NCBI GenBank assembly: GCA_039720395.1
Contig: CM077832.1
Coordinates: forward strand, 16,711,850-16,775,849
DNA from: Liquidambar formosana
Taxonomy: Eukaryota; Streptophyta; Magnoliopsida; Saxifragales; Altingiaceae
Direction: 5' to 3'
DNA length: 64,000 bases
Shown: positions 46,502 through 57,874 of the stretch, one piece after another
How the letters are laid out: every line of letters begins with the position of its first letter
Position numbering within the stretch: position 1 is the stretch's first letter
Made by a program: the position numbers and the translations under genes
Notes under the pieces: model-generated
Databases searched by the model: none
What the model was told of the DNA's origin: nothing
What the model saw: only the letters and a program-made list of their open reading frames with translations

Positions 46502-48977
46502 TGTCACACCCCATTTTTGCACCATCTTGCTAGGGTTTGTTATTTCATGTAGGTTTTTGTTTTGTTTTTTAATCTAATTACTTGGATCAGGTTTTTAGGG
46601 TCTTAAGGATGATGGGTATGAATTTTGGTTTAATTTGGAGTTGATCTTGAGGGTTAATAAGAGCTTTTGTTACTTGAGGGGCATAATCGTCTTTTAGGCT
46701 ACAAACTTTTCATTTGACCTTGAAATGATCTCCAAATTATCAATTGGAGTTCATATTGATGCATATAAGGTGTTTCTAGGTTCAATTTGATGAATCAATG
46801 GATCAAGGTTAAAATGGCTCAATATGGTTCAAGTAGGTTAAAAGGCCTATTTTGGGTTGGCTCAATTCGACTCATAATTATCAATCAATTTTTTTTCAAA
46901 TTGACTTTAATTAGTCTTCATTTTAACCTAAAAGTGTATTTGAATGTTTAATTTTGGTTTAGAAAGCATTTGGTTCAATCCTATGTGCATATCTATGCTT
47001 TGCAAAAGTAGTGCATAGTGGTTAACTATCTTTGTAAAACCTAACCGTGCACCCATGGTTAGTGGTTTTTGTTCTAAAATATTTAAAAATGTATTCCTCA
47101 TTGAAACACGGTCATTTTGGCTTTTATTTCATTAAAATCGGAGTTAATTTGACCTCTAAAACACTCGTAGAAGGAAAAGAGTTCAAAAAAGGGTGAAAAA
47201 CTGAAGTGGGCTCGGGTGACCCCCCAGACCTGGGCGGCTAGCTGCCTGGGCCCAAGGGTCTAGCTGCCCAAGCCTAAGTAGTGACCTGAGCCACTTTCCT
47301 ATTTTTGCTGAAGCGGGACTCCTTCCCCATTTCGACGGACTTGGGCTATTTTGGATGACTTTCCTTCTAATTTTTGGTAACTTTTGAGTTCTTTGAGCAC
47401 CAAAGGAGTCTCTAATAACCCTTGGATTAATTTGTAGGGTTTTAATCTTAGCCATTGATTTATTCCACTATGCTTCAGCACTAGGAGAGCCACTTTTATG
47501 CATTAAACCTAAGTTCGAAGAGAAAATAAGATAGAGAGTTCTAAAGGAGAGTTGGAGTTCTTGCTATAGTCTTGAAGAAAGTTGTTTCAAATTGTCCACA
47601 AGGGAAGGAGAGAGTCTCTACAAGAACAAAAAAGGCTTAACCTAAGGTATTTTTCCTCTCTATTAGTGTTGAAATTAGGGTTTCTTATAGAATAGACCTA
47701 TTAAATGCTAAAATTAGGTTTTTTTTTATCATGTGTTAATGCTTTAGTTAGTTACTATACAATATTTAAATGTTGTTCATGATGAGTATAGCATGCTTTA
47801 GGGTTATTCTATAGGATTTAATGCATATTTGTGAGTTTAGGGTTTCTATTGTCCTTGTTTTAGGTAAATTTCATATAGCATGCTAGGTTAGGATTTTTGT
47901 TTGTTTTTTCTTCATGGTTGTCATATAGAATAACTATGATGAGTATTGCACTCATATAGTTGTTGTTCTAGGCTTTTATGCGTGTCATGTTATTAGGGTT
48001 GTATTAGGGTTTATGAAAATTCATTATTCTTGTTATTTGCATAAACTAGTGAATGATTTTAAACCTTAATATGGTTCTATCTAGATTTCTATTTTCTTCC
48101 TTTTGCATGGTTTTGAGCACGTGTAAGGGTGCAAATAGGTGTGATAATTGCTTTATTGCAAATAAGGTTGCTATTGCTCAAATTTTGTTATCGCTTAGAG
48201 TAAATTGCACAAAGGTAAGTAGGGTATGAAAGTTCCCTAACTCCCTATCTCTAATCTTTCTCTTCTCCCTCCTAGGGTTATTTCTTAATATGAACATATA
48301 GTGATTTCCAAAAGATTCCTTTCAAAATAAAGTATCTTTTTAACTAGGTTTCTATCTTGTGGAAGTTTCTTAATTTCAAAACTTGGTTTAATTACCGAAT
48401 TCTTTATCTCTCAAACAAGAAAACTTAAGGTTTTTACTATAGGCTCATATTAGGATGTAACCCTATTCTTTTCGAACTATGTGGACTTTGATCCATGTAT
48501 TTCTATGCATGGTACGTTGGCGCTCACTTTAAGGTTCAAGTCCGCCCTAGGATCCAAGTATCCTAGTTTTTCTTTATCTTCTTTCTTTTTCTTTATTTTA
48601 CTTGATTATGTTGATGGATGAATGAATGATATGCATGTTGTCTTGTGATGATATATATTGATTTTTGTGTGGAAAAGATTTTAATTTAGCCCAAATAAAC
48701 TAAGAGACCACTTAGGGTAACATGGGTGCCTATAAGCTTTGCCTAAAAACCTTCCCATGTCATAACTTAGCCTCCGACTCCCTAGTTTCTTTGGTTTCCA
48801 AAAAGACTATTTTTGCCTTGCCTTTTTAAACATGGAGTCATTCAATTGTTTTCTTTAAAATAAAGAGTTTTTTTTTAGGGTTTTCCTTGTTTCCTTAAAA
48901 AAAAATAAGGTGGCGACTCCTTTTCTTTTTCAAACCAAATCCTTTTTCAATCACATGGTCCACTTCCAGGGTTCACA
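46502..48977 (+). mobile_element. Solo LTR, TGTCACACCCC family
   Basis: TGTCACACCCC to GGGTTCACA, 2476 bp, exact duplication AGGTA (46497-46501 and 48978-48982). It has a palindrome (47211-47290), a leader stem-loop (about 48476-48520) and a TGGCGACTCC motif (48911-48920). The TATA interval seems lost between about 47455 and 47470. Confidence 0.93.
47211..47290. promoter_or_regulatory. 80-bp palindrome in LTR
   Basis: CTCGGGTGACC at the left and GTGACCTGAG at the right, with a GGGCGGCTAGCTGCC arm and centre TGGGCCCA. Imperfect but exactly the same length. Confidence 0.8.
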
Positions 48978-48982
48978 AGGTA

Positions 48983-49779
48983 TAAACAGATTCTCCCTAA
49001 AACTTAGAGGGAGAAGAGGAGAGGAGCAAGGTACAAGCAGTTTCCAAAATATGACGATGTTTCTGCTCTGCTAAGCCATTCTGTTCAGGTGTATCAGTGC
49101 ATGACAATTAAGGAAATGTGCCTTGTGATTTGAGAAATCCAAGAAAAGGATTAGAGATGTATTTCCTGCCAGAGTCTAAATGAAAAATTTTAATTGTTTT
49201 AGAAAATTGGGTTTTTACCATTGTAGAGAACTCAATGTAAACTTTAAGAAAATTAGACTTTGAATGCAGCAAATATATCCAAGTGTAACGAGAGTAGTCA
49301 TCCACAAATATTACATGATATAAAGCACCGCCCATGGAAACAACAAGAGATTTCCAAGGAATGCAACAAGGTTCTTTGATTAATTAGGTTGGTCCCAATG
49401 GACCTTGATTGACCATAAAACTAAGTCGTAGAAAAGAAATATGGCCTAGGTGAGAATGCAAAAACATAAAGGAAGTTAAAACAGGAGTAGATGCAGTAAC
49501 AATTGATACACCAAGTTTGTCAAGGATGTACAGTTTTTCCAAAAGAAATAGACGGCCAAGTCTACGGCCTGTCCCAACTTGCATATCTGTCAAGTGATCC
49601 TGAATAACACAACTAGAAGAAGAGAATATAATATCAAAGCCTTGTACGTTCACATAATTGTCTAACAAATATGAGATTCATCAATAGTTAAGGCACAAGA
49701 AAAACATTTGGAAAGGTAAAAGCTTTAGTTGTTTTAACTAAACCAATATGATTTCTAGGAATGGCAGATCAATCAGTAG
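48983..49779 (-). pseudogene. Copia pre-integrase and integrase core
   Basis: On the minus strand the pre-integrase domain (VGTGRRLGRLFLLEKLY, HSHLGHISFL) lies at 49384-49668. The integrase core follows at 49108-49335 (VDDYSRYTWIYLL with the first Asp, IFHLDSGRKY with the second) and the TPEQNGLAEQKHRHILE block with the catalytic Glu lies near 49040-49090. Stops separate the pieces. It is cut at 49779 by element B. Confidence 0.82.
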
Positions 49780-50422
49780 TGTAGACACCCCATTTTCACC
49801 CCCATGAGATCATGATAGCATTTGGCTAGGTTTAGAAGCATCTAGGAGTCCCTAAGCCTTAAAGGACAATTTTGCCCTTTTAAGCCTTAGGAGGATAGGT
49901 CATCATTGCATGCATATTTTTGTCTCTTTGTTGAGTCCCATCACTTGCATTTAGTTTCTAGGGTCATTTTAGATATGTGTGTCAAATTTGGTTCAATTCC
50001 AGATAGGTTTGGATAGCTAATTAGAACTTTTGCGACTTGAAGGGCAATTTTGTCTTTTACTTCGTATATTTTCCAATTAACTTCCAAATTTGCTCCGGAG
50101 AGTTCCATTGACCTTAGAATGATGAACTGAGTCTAATTGAAGTGCCAATTTAATTTATTGATAGGTTTGGGATTGGTTCACCACATTACCCTATGCTTAA
50201 TTGACCTTTTTTCGGGTAATCGCCTCATGAAAACCCAGCCACTTGACCGTGGTCAGGGATTCTTGGTTCAAGAATATTCTAGGCTTATTCTACATTGAAT
50301 CCTTGAAATTTTGGCTTTTGAATCACTCAAATCGGAGTTAAAATGAAGAATTTAAGTCCGTTTGAAGTTAGGAGTCCAAACCGAGTCAGGAATCCTCAAA
50401 ACTGAGGAAACCTGAGTTCACT

Positions 50423-50457
50423 CTCGGGTGACCGGTTCACCCAACCGGTCACCCGAG
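50423..50457. promoter_or_regulatory. 35-bp perfect palindrome in LTR
   Basis: CTCGGGTGACCGGTT, five-base loop CACCC, then AACCGGTCACCCGAG: 15-bp arms without mismatch. It lies 198 bp upstream of the TATA box. Confidence 0.85.
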
Positions 50458-50654
50458 CCCTTCGTCCTGATTTCTCTCTTTTTGAGTTTTTGACGAAATG
50501 GGACTCTACTACTCCGATTTTCTGCCTTCTAAAGGACTTCTAAGCCTATTGGGAGGTGGTTTTGGGTTGTTTAACATTCATGGGATTTAATTACAGCCCT
50601 AGATTGATTTTATGGTGAATTAATCCCAACCATTGGTTCATATGGTTGGTTGGT

Positions 50655-50662
50655 TATAAATA
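50655..50662 (+). promoter_or_regulatory. TATA box of element B LTR
   Basis: TATAAATA followed by GAGGCTC, in the expected U3 position; transcription would start some 30 bases downstream. Confidence 0.65.
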
Positions 50663-51599
50663 GAGGCTCATTCATCAGCATAAGGGACTTTTTTGGCTTA
50701 TTTGACACTTCATATTCATAAGAGAGAGAGGGACCACGAGTTTGAACACACCCATATCACTTGGAGGAGGCTTTCTACTGCAATTTTAAAGGAGAACTAG
50801 AAGGGAACCAAGCCAAAGAGAAGGAAGAACGCAGCGAAGACCCTTGCTTCATTGTAAGTCTCCTTTGTTTTCTTTTACGATTCCTTCTTCTTCTACTCCA
50901 TTCTTTGGATAATTATGGCTTAGAATTGATTTAGGAATCATATATACTCTATATTTTAGAGTGTATATGATTCAAGGATGATGAGAATGCATGTTAGTGG
51001 ATTAGGATTGCGAATTGTTTGCTGGTAGGATAGTTTCTCCCTTAAGGATAGGGGTACGTTTTGCATGAAAAATTAGTTGATGTGTTTAGGCCGTTTTCTT
51101 TCATGGTTCAATTATATGCATGATTTTAAGCATCTTTTGTATAGGACACTTGCTGTGTAAGCCTCGTCTTCATAGGTTTATGGATGATTATCCTTTTCGA
51201 GGATAATTATCGTCCTTAGAGGGTGAGGTTGTGCATAGGTGCTTTCTAGAGTGTATTTAATTGCGCTGTGAGTTTCTTTGCATTCTTAGGTATATATTTT
51301 ACGTAGGATATGTGAAGAAACCATTCATACGGAGTGATTTTTACGTAAAATTATCTTCGGATAGTTTTACTTAAGAAAGCTCGCCGTAAGGATGCTTATT
51401 TCACATTCTTACATAAAGTACTTACCTAAGGCATCATGGTAGATTTTCTTTTCATGTTTAGGATTATCATATGATATTTTCATCATGGTAATGCCTATTT
51501 AGCATGTTTTTGATAGTTTTTGTGCATGTTAGGGTGTTTAGAGCATATAGGAGCATATAGGATTGAGTTTTTCTTTTGATTTTTGTTATTTGCATGAGT

Positions 51600-51932
51600 T
51601 TAGGTCATTGTATGCATATTTAGTATTCTGTCCAGATTTGAATTAGGTCTCCTAATGATTATTTGAGCATGAATATGAGTGATTTGAGTTTAATAATTGC
51701 CTTATAGAATACATAGGGTGATTAATTGATGATTTCTCGATGTTTCGGGATTATTTGCATGAGTGTTAGGTCATTATATGCATATTTAGTATTCTGTCCA
51801 GATTTGAATTAGGTCTCCTAATGATTATTTGAGCATGAATATGGTGGATTTGAGCTTAATAATTGCCCAATAGAATATATGGGGTGATTAATTGGTGTTT
51901 TCTCGATGTTTCGGGATAATTTGCATATGGTA
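51600..51932 (+). repeat. 166-bp tandem duplication in LTR
   Basis: The block starting GGTCATTGTATGCATATTTA at 51603 recurs at 51769 with few changes, through CTCGATGTTTCGGGAT. Confidence 0.85.
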
Positions 51933-52040
51933 AGTGGTTCATGGTAAGTTGTGTATGAATTGTTCTCTTCTCCCTCCCTCGGGTTATTGTCTTTACTTTG
52001 AATTAGAAGTCCTAAGTTTCCAACTCTCTCAAAATTTTGT

Positions 52041-52190
52041 TTTAATTAGAGTTCTATCTCTTTTAGAATTCTACTTTTCTTAAACTTCTTTTTTAATTAG
52101 AGTTCTATCTCTTTTAGAATTCTACTTTTCTAAAACTTCTTTTTGGATAAGAGTTCTATCTCTTTTCAAATTCTACCTTTTCTCAAATTC
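52041..52190 (+). repeat. Tandem repeat, about 51 bp x 3, in LTR
   Basis: AGAGTTCTATCTCTTTT recurs three times (about 52048, 52100, 52150), each followed by a TTCTACTTTTC-like stretch. Confidence 0.8.
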
Positions 52191-52293
52191 CTTTTTTTGG
52201 AAATCCTTCTTTTTTAAAAAACTCTTCTTTTCTTTTAATGGAAACTTAGGGTTTATAGTTCATTGTAAAGGGAGTAACCCCTTCTCAATCGAA

Positions 52294-52338
52294 CTACGTG
52301 GACTTTGATCCTTACGTCTTTGTATGTAAGGTACGTAG
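52294..52338 (+). promoter_or_regulatory. Leader stem-loop in LTR
   Basis: Outer arms CTACGT and ACGTAG; inner arms CCTTACGT and ATGTAAGG with one G-U pair. The counterpart stem in other LTRs has a different sequence but still pairs (CCATGTA with TGCATGG at 19388-19430). Confidence 0.65.
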
Positions 52339-52418
52339 GCGCTCATTTGATGTTCAAGTCCACCCTAGGATACTAAGTATCCTAGGTTTTCTTTTTCTTT
52401 CTTTTCTTTTCTCTTCTT

Positions 52419-52570
52419 ACCCATTTGTCCATCACATATATGCTAGTGGATAGGATGAACCCATGCTTATACATTTATCCATCACATATTTGTTAGTGGA
52501 TAGGATGGATTCGTTTGCTTGCTCATTTATCCATCACATATTTGCTAGTGGATAGGATGAATTTGTTTGT
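52419..52570 (+). repeat. Tandem repeat, about 57 bp x 3, in LTR
   Basis: CCATCACATATTTGCTAGTG and GATAGGATGAA recur three times. A decayed form is present in the reverse LTR near 25240-25360. Confidence 0.8.
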
Positions 52571-53077
52571 TCATTCTCTCTATCTCTTACTTGTTTTCCA
52601 TATCTCTCATACTTGTTCATGGATGTATACATGCTTTATGGATGTTTACTGCTTTATGGATGTTCATAGATGAATGTGGATTATTTATGGATTATTCTTT
52701 GCATATGCATGGTGACTAATTAGGAAGTAATTGAAATAGCCCATATAAATTCAGAGACCCATTTTTGGGGCGATGTGGGTGCCTATAGGATGTTTCCTAG
52801 AACCTTCCCACATCGTAACTTAGTCTCCGAATCCTCTCTTGTTTTGATAGACCTGCTTTTCCTTGATCGGGGTCATGTGTTTGGTTTTCAAAGATTTTCT
52901 TTAAAACTGTTTTTATGGTTTTCCTCTTTTCCTAAAAATGAGGTGGCGACTCCTTGTTTGTTATGTTTTTGTGAACCTTTTAAAAACCAGATTTTTATTA
53001 ATTTAAATCTCTACAAGTCTTTTTTAAAAGAAGGGTTCTTCCTTCCTCCCCTGGATCGAAACCCGTGGTTCACAGTC

Positions 53078-53096
53078 TGGCGACTCCACTGGGGAT
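53078..53096 (+). other. Primer binding site, tRNA-Arg type
   Basis: TGGCGACTCCACTGGGGAT, three bases after the LTR, complementary to the 3' end of a plant tRNA-Arg with at most one mismatch. Confidence 0.8.
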
Positions 53097-53894
53097 TAGT
53101 GGACTAGACTCAAGGAATTTGTATGGGCTAATTTAATTGCTTAAATTAAAATCAATCACTTGCATACGCTTGAATGTGTGTTTACTTTATTGCATTGTGT
53201 GCGCAATTGCATTTGAATGATAGGTCGATGTATCCTTGCCTTTTCTGATTGGCCTAGCCTTGACCCCGGTTCCCCTCGTTCTCGGGTGTCATGTTTGCGA
53301 AGCTATCAACTCCTCTTGCCACGTATCCTTGGGTTTTACCCTTGGGTATATTAAATGGATCAACACGTACCACTTGACTCACGCGGCATCCCTCATGCCA
53401 CACGTGATAGGTATATGGTTAATTCAAGCAAGTAGGGGACCCTATCCTACCCTTTTTAGTGCATATAGTGGACTGTCTAGGACACAAGGACCCGCCTAGT
53501 TTAAAGTCACCATGCTTGTGGAATGAATGCAGGTACAGAGTGGATGTGTGTTTGAATGTATGTGTGTATGGAATGAATGTATGTGTGGCATGAATGTGTG
53601 TTGTGGGAATGAATGTGAATGGAATGAATGGCAATGCAATTCATGTCATGGTTCTTTGAGAAGATGATACAAAGCCCTCGATACAGTGATCCGGTTTCTT
53701 GTTCTTGAATGCGGTTGGAGATATGAATGAATGCTATGTGGGTGGTTAATTTTAAGGGGTAACATGACTTTAAAATCAATCGACCTACATCCCTTTAGTA
53801 TGACCTTCTTACCTAAAGCCCATTGGGCTTATATGGATGAGAGGCCCAACTAAAGGAATGTTATTGGACCATTACCCGCCCGTTTAAATCAATT
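53097..53894 (+). other. Element B leader
   Basis: Non-coding leader conserved with element C, including GGTATATTAAATGGATCAAC near 53345 and a GGAATGAATG-type minisatellite at 53517-53635. The frame of gag opens at 53841 after a TGA. Confidence 0.65.
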
Positions 53895-56174
53895 GTGGAG
53901 ACTAAAGGCGCTTTGTGTCACTTTGTAACTAAGTATGGGTCATTTGGATGTAATAGAGTGCTGGCTTGGACTCGTGACTCTTCAGGCCGTTTGATAAGAG
54001 GAAATACTGAACAAGACCTCGCCATAGATGATACCTTTGCATTGAATAATCTGGCTACACCTGAGGGGACATCTGTTTCTGGGACTCCTGCGGATCCACG
54101 AAGGATTGAGAGGTTATTGAATGATATACTTGGGAAGTTGGAAGAGGTATCAGTGAAGTCTGAAACCGCAATAAGAATGGCACAAGAGATCAACAACCGA
54201 ACCCCTGTCCTCATCCACAATGTTCCTACAGATCATGCCATACCCGACACTCAAGTCCCCATTGTCCATAATCAATCCAACCCATCTGCCCAAGCTAGAG
54301 GCCAAGCCCAAAATCCACTACCCCCACATACTCAATCATCACCTCAAAATCCACCACTTCCACATACTCAACCTCCACTACAAAACATCCCCATTTACAC
54401 CCAATCATCCACTTGCATCCCTACCACTGAAAAACCTCTTATGAGTGATGACCAAAAGATGATGGCTGCAAGGATGTTGGCCTTGGAGAAGACTTTAAAG
54501 GGTATTCGTCGTGCAGATGATTTTGTGGATATACACACTCTTTCTCTCTTCCCCCAAGCGAGATTGCCGACTTCATTCAAGATGCCAGAATTACAGAAGT
54601 TTGATGGAACAGGTTGCCCTAAGACTCACTTGAAAATGTATGTCCGAGCAATGCAACCTCGTGGTGCTTCTGAGGAATTAATGGCCCAATTATTCCATGA
54701 ATCACTCAGCACCTCTTCGCTACATTGGTTTCTAAGTTTAGATGAGTCGAAGACTAGAACATGGGAAGACGTGTGCAGAGAATTCACCGATCACTACAAG
54801 TACAACACGGAAGTTGATGTGACAAGGAGAGACTTGGAGACTACCAAACAGGCGGCAAACGAATCTTTCTCTTCCTACATCACTAGGTGGAGGAAGAAAG
54901 CTTCTAAAATGTTTGATAGGTCTAATGAAGAAGAACAGATACGAATGGTAGTCAAGAACCTATTGCCTATATATCACAAGCACTTGTTCGCTCATCACTT
55001 CCCCACTTTCAAAGCTCTGATTTGCTCTGGGACACAAGTGGAAGATGCCATAACTGATGGCACCCTTAAAGTTGAAGATCCTTCAAGGTTTCGTCGGATA
55101 GGGAACAATGGAAAGGCACCCGCTGAAGTGAATGCAATCGCTCCACAACAGCCATGGAACATTGGCAACAATTCTACTCCTCGTCAGTTCTCTGATTTGT
55201 ATGCACCACTAGACAAGGTTTATGAAAGATTGAAAGCAAGGGGCATCCTCAAACCTCTAGACCCAATACCTCCACCAAATCCATTGCCTAGGTGGTACAA
55301 CGAAAATGAGTACTGCCATTTCCATCAATCCAAAGGCCATAAAACAGACCGTTGTGTCCGCCTCAGACATGAAATACAAGACCTCATTGACAAAAAGATC
55401 ATAGGCCCACCTACTCCTCCTAACCATCCCAATGTCACTCAAAATCCTTTGCCATCCCACAATCCATCCCCTACTTCTAATGTCAATGCAATAGAAGACA
55501 ATTCACCTCGCTCACCTCGACCTATTCGCCATTACACCACTTTGCCTATGAGTCTCACCAATGTATTTCACCATTGCAAGAAAAGAGGCCTTATCACTCC
55601 CCTTCCACTTCAGTTTTCACTTGTCCCTGACCTATCATTTTGCCTATACCATAGAAAATCTGGCCATGATGCTGAGGATTGCACCTTGCTAAAGAAAGTG
55701 GTCCAAGACTTGATTGATGAGAGATTTCTGATAGTTCCGCAGCCAAGTCCATACGAAGTGCCTACATTGTTGCCCACCCTACATGAAGAAAACATGCAAG
55801 AGATCAATATGCTAGAATGGGCAAATCCCGAGAAGAAGCCTATGGGGAAAGAAAAGGTTGTTGAAAAGGAAATGTCGAAGAAGCCAAGTAAGCCTCGAAA
55901 GTCATTTCAGCAACAATTGAAGGAAAGGTATGATGCCGGAGACCCTGAAGTGGGTTTATTGGGGGAACCATCTAGGAAGTTTTACTTTTATGTTCTCTAT
56001 ACTGCACCGCCTCCAATAACCATTCCTGTTCGTGCAAGCGGATGGGGAAATCCATGGGAAGATGAGCAACCAACAGAGAAATCCCCAATCCATGCAACCG
56101 GATGGGGAAAATCCTTGAAAGAAGAACAGTCGACAGAAAAATCTCTAATGCAAGAGGTAGATATGCTTGAATAA
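53895..56174 (+). pseudogene. Element B gag
   Basis: The structural protein of the particle, 759 codons to TAA at 56172. The listed start is GTG, the frame is open back to 53841, and the first ATG in frame is near 54178, so the original start codon is uncertain (possibly ATG changed to GTG). A proline-rich segment lies around residues 113-165. The capsid-like blocks are DFVDIHTLSLFPQARLP, WFLSLDESKTRTWEDV and SSYITRWRKKASKM (about residues 215-345). Two zinc knuckles of the form C-x2-H-x4-H-x4-C start at about residues 474 (CHFHQSKGHKTDRC) and 583 (CLYHRKSGHDAEDC). A lysine-rich stretch and a twice-repeated GWGxxWxxEQ-like motif occupy the C-terminus. The protease frame follows in the same phase, so the TAA may be a true end passed by readthrough, or damage. 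Confidence 0.85.
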
Positions 56175-56183
56175 GGAGACATC

Positions 56184-57721
56184 ATGGGAGAATCTGGTAG
56201 CGAAGAAGTAAATAATCTGTGGGCAGACTCTGAAGAAGTTGATCATTTGACTAGGGGCGATCGTCACTTCAAACCGTCCTACCTTGAGAATGAAAATCCG
56301 GTGGAAGCACTAGAGAAAGGGCAAAGACCTGAAATCTACGATGAAGAAGATGAAGTCCTAAAGCAATTGAAAAAGACTCAAGCCAACATTACCATATGGG
56401 GATTGCTTATGGCTTCTCTCAAGCACCGTCAAACTATGCTTAAGCTCTTGAACCATGTCCAAGTACCCATCGATACTTCACCGGAAGGATTGGTGAGTCT
56501 TATAACCCCTGTCGAGAAAGCAGCTACCATAATCTTCACGGAAGCTGATTTGCCAAAAGGGAGGAAAGATCATGTGCAAGCCTTGAACATAACTGTTGAT
56601 ACCTTAGGGAAACGGGTTCCCACTGTCCTTATTGACAATGGTTCTGCTTTGAATGTGTGTCCACTTCGTACTGCTACATCTCTTGGGTTGGGACCTACAG
56701 ATTTTGTGCCATCTGGGCAATCAGTAAGAGCATATGACAACACAAGAAGGGAGGTGATTGGTATGGTGACCTTACCATTAATCATATGACCAGCAGAGTT
56801 CGAAGTCGAATTCCAAGTTCTCGATGTTCCTACCTGTTTCAATCTCTTGCTAGGTCGTCCATGGATCCATCCAAATGGGGCCATCCCGTCATCCTTGCAC
56901 CAAAAAGTTAAGTTCCCCTATAAAGGATCTATTGTGACCCTACAAGGAGACTATGAACTCGCTGCTAGTCAAATGTCAAGAGTCCCCATTTGTGAGATCA
57001 AGCACGATCCTTCAGATATGCCGTTGTCAGGGTTTGAATATGTGCAGGTTATCAACTCAGCACCCGCAGGCAGAGAACTTATCCCGTTAGACTTTTCGCC
57101 ACACGGGAACTTGCGTGTTGCTGAAATCATAAAGATCATGGGTTTCTTTCCTGGCATGGGAATGGGACCAAGGCACCGAGGAATTTCAGAGCCAATTAAG
57201 CACCAGTCGGCCTTGCATACCTTTGGCTTGGGATATAAGCCAACACAAGCAGATTACAAGGAACAAGCACGACTAAGAAAAGAAAAAGAAATTGCTAAAG
57301 CTCGCAGGCACACTGTTATTCATCCGCTTAAGCCTTACAAGCCAACCTTGAATGGGTGCTTTATGAAAGAGGGGGAAGATTTCCCATATTGTGGTTTTCC
57401 GAAGCCTACTTATGTGGAGTCCATCGGAGCAAGAGTCCTTGGGTTTGAAATTTTCTTTGAGACCGAGTGGTATCCGATCACGGCAACCATGGTTGAGGAT
57501 TCAACAATAGATAGCGACAGAGAAGAAGAAGATTGGGCAGACAACATGGATTCAGAGGTTATGGGCTGTTTGTTTTCAGAATGTGTGCTAGCCATCGAAG
57601 ATCGCGAAGAGGTTCCAGTTCCAGCATTCCAGACAGTCAACAAGCCACTTCAGAATTGGTACACCGAAGGATCCCCTGTTCTTATTCCAAAGAAAGAAGA
57701 GTCTAAGCCAGTAGAGGATAT
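56184..57721 (+). pseudogene. Element B protease region
   Basis: In phase with gag. LKQLKKTQANITIWGLL and the active-site block IDNGSALNVC (Asp codon 56634-56636) identify the aspartic protease; LLGRPWIHPNGA near 56845 is the downstream conserved block. A TGA at 56787-56789, between the two blocks, is in frame and could derive from CGA or GGA by one change. After this the frame is open to TGA at 57735; I place the end at the candidate splice donor 57722. The Asp-Asn-Gly in place of Asp-Thr/Ser-Gly is shared with element A. Confidence 0.82.
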
Positions 57722-57874
57722 GTGGGTTTTCTTTTGAGTCTTGAGTCAACAAACAATCTGTCTTTATTTAAAGTATTTCATTTGTTGAGTTCTTTAGAGT
57801 TGTCATAAGTGTTGTTTTGTTGTTTCAGAGTCTTCAATTAGTGATTAGTACTTTCTTTCTTTATTTTCTCGCAG
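57722..57874 (+). other. Candidate intron between protease and RT
   Basis: Between the protease frame and the RT frame lie about 150 bp with several stops. A strong acceptor, TTATTTTCTCGCAG, ends at 57874; a donor AT/GTGGGT at 57721-57722 has the matching phase and would bypass the TGA at 57735. Ogre elements are known to have a spliced intron in this same interval. The donor is weak, so the exact left border is uncertain. Confidence 0.5.

Larger units (their letters stand above)
38662..49779 (-). mobile_element. Ty1/copia element, minus strand, heavily interrupted
   Basis: Four coding pieces in copia order on the minus strand: pre-integrase and integrase (48983-49779), integrase end, RT and RNase H (44536-46501), a 17-base piece (41511-41527) and the C-terminal end (38742-38860). 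Removing three solo LTRs with one copy of each duplication makes the pieces contiguous. Its 5' part lies beyond element B, outside the window. Only a stub of the 3' LTR (about 38662-38712) remains next to element C gag. Confidence 0.85.
49780..53074 (+). repeat. 5' LTR of element B
   Basis: TGTAGACACCCC to GTGGTTCACA, 3295 bp. It contains a palindrome (50423-50457), a TATA box (50655), three sets of tandem duplications (51600-51932, 52041-52190, 52419-52570), a leader stem-loop (52294-52338) and a TGGCGACTCC motif (52944-52953). Confidence 0.9.

Noticed and set aside
52419..52570. Regular 57-bp repeats that could suggest a CRISPR-like array
   Set aside because: Only three adjacent units, no unique spacers, inside a plant LTR.
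53078..53096. Possible tRNA-Arg gene fragment
   Set aside because: Only the 3' complement is present directly after an LTR, so it is a primer binding site, not a tRNA gene.
53918..54220. Minus-strand ORF of 100 codons opposite gag of element B
   Set aside because: Shadow of the gag frame, no domain and no promoter signal, unlike the antisense genes after pol.
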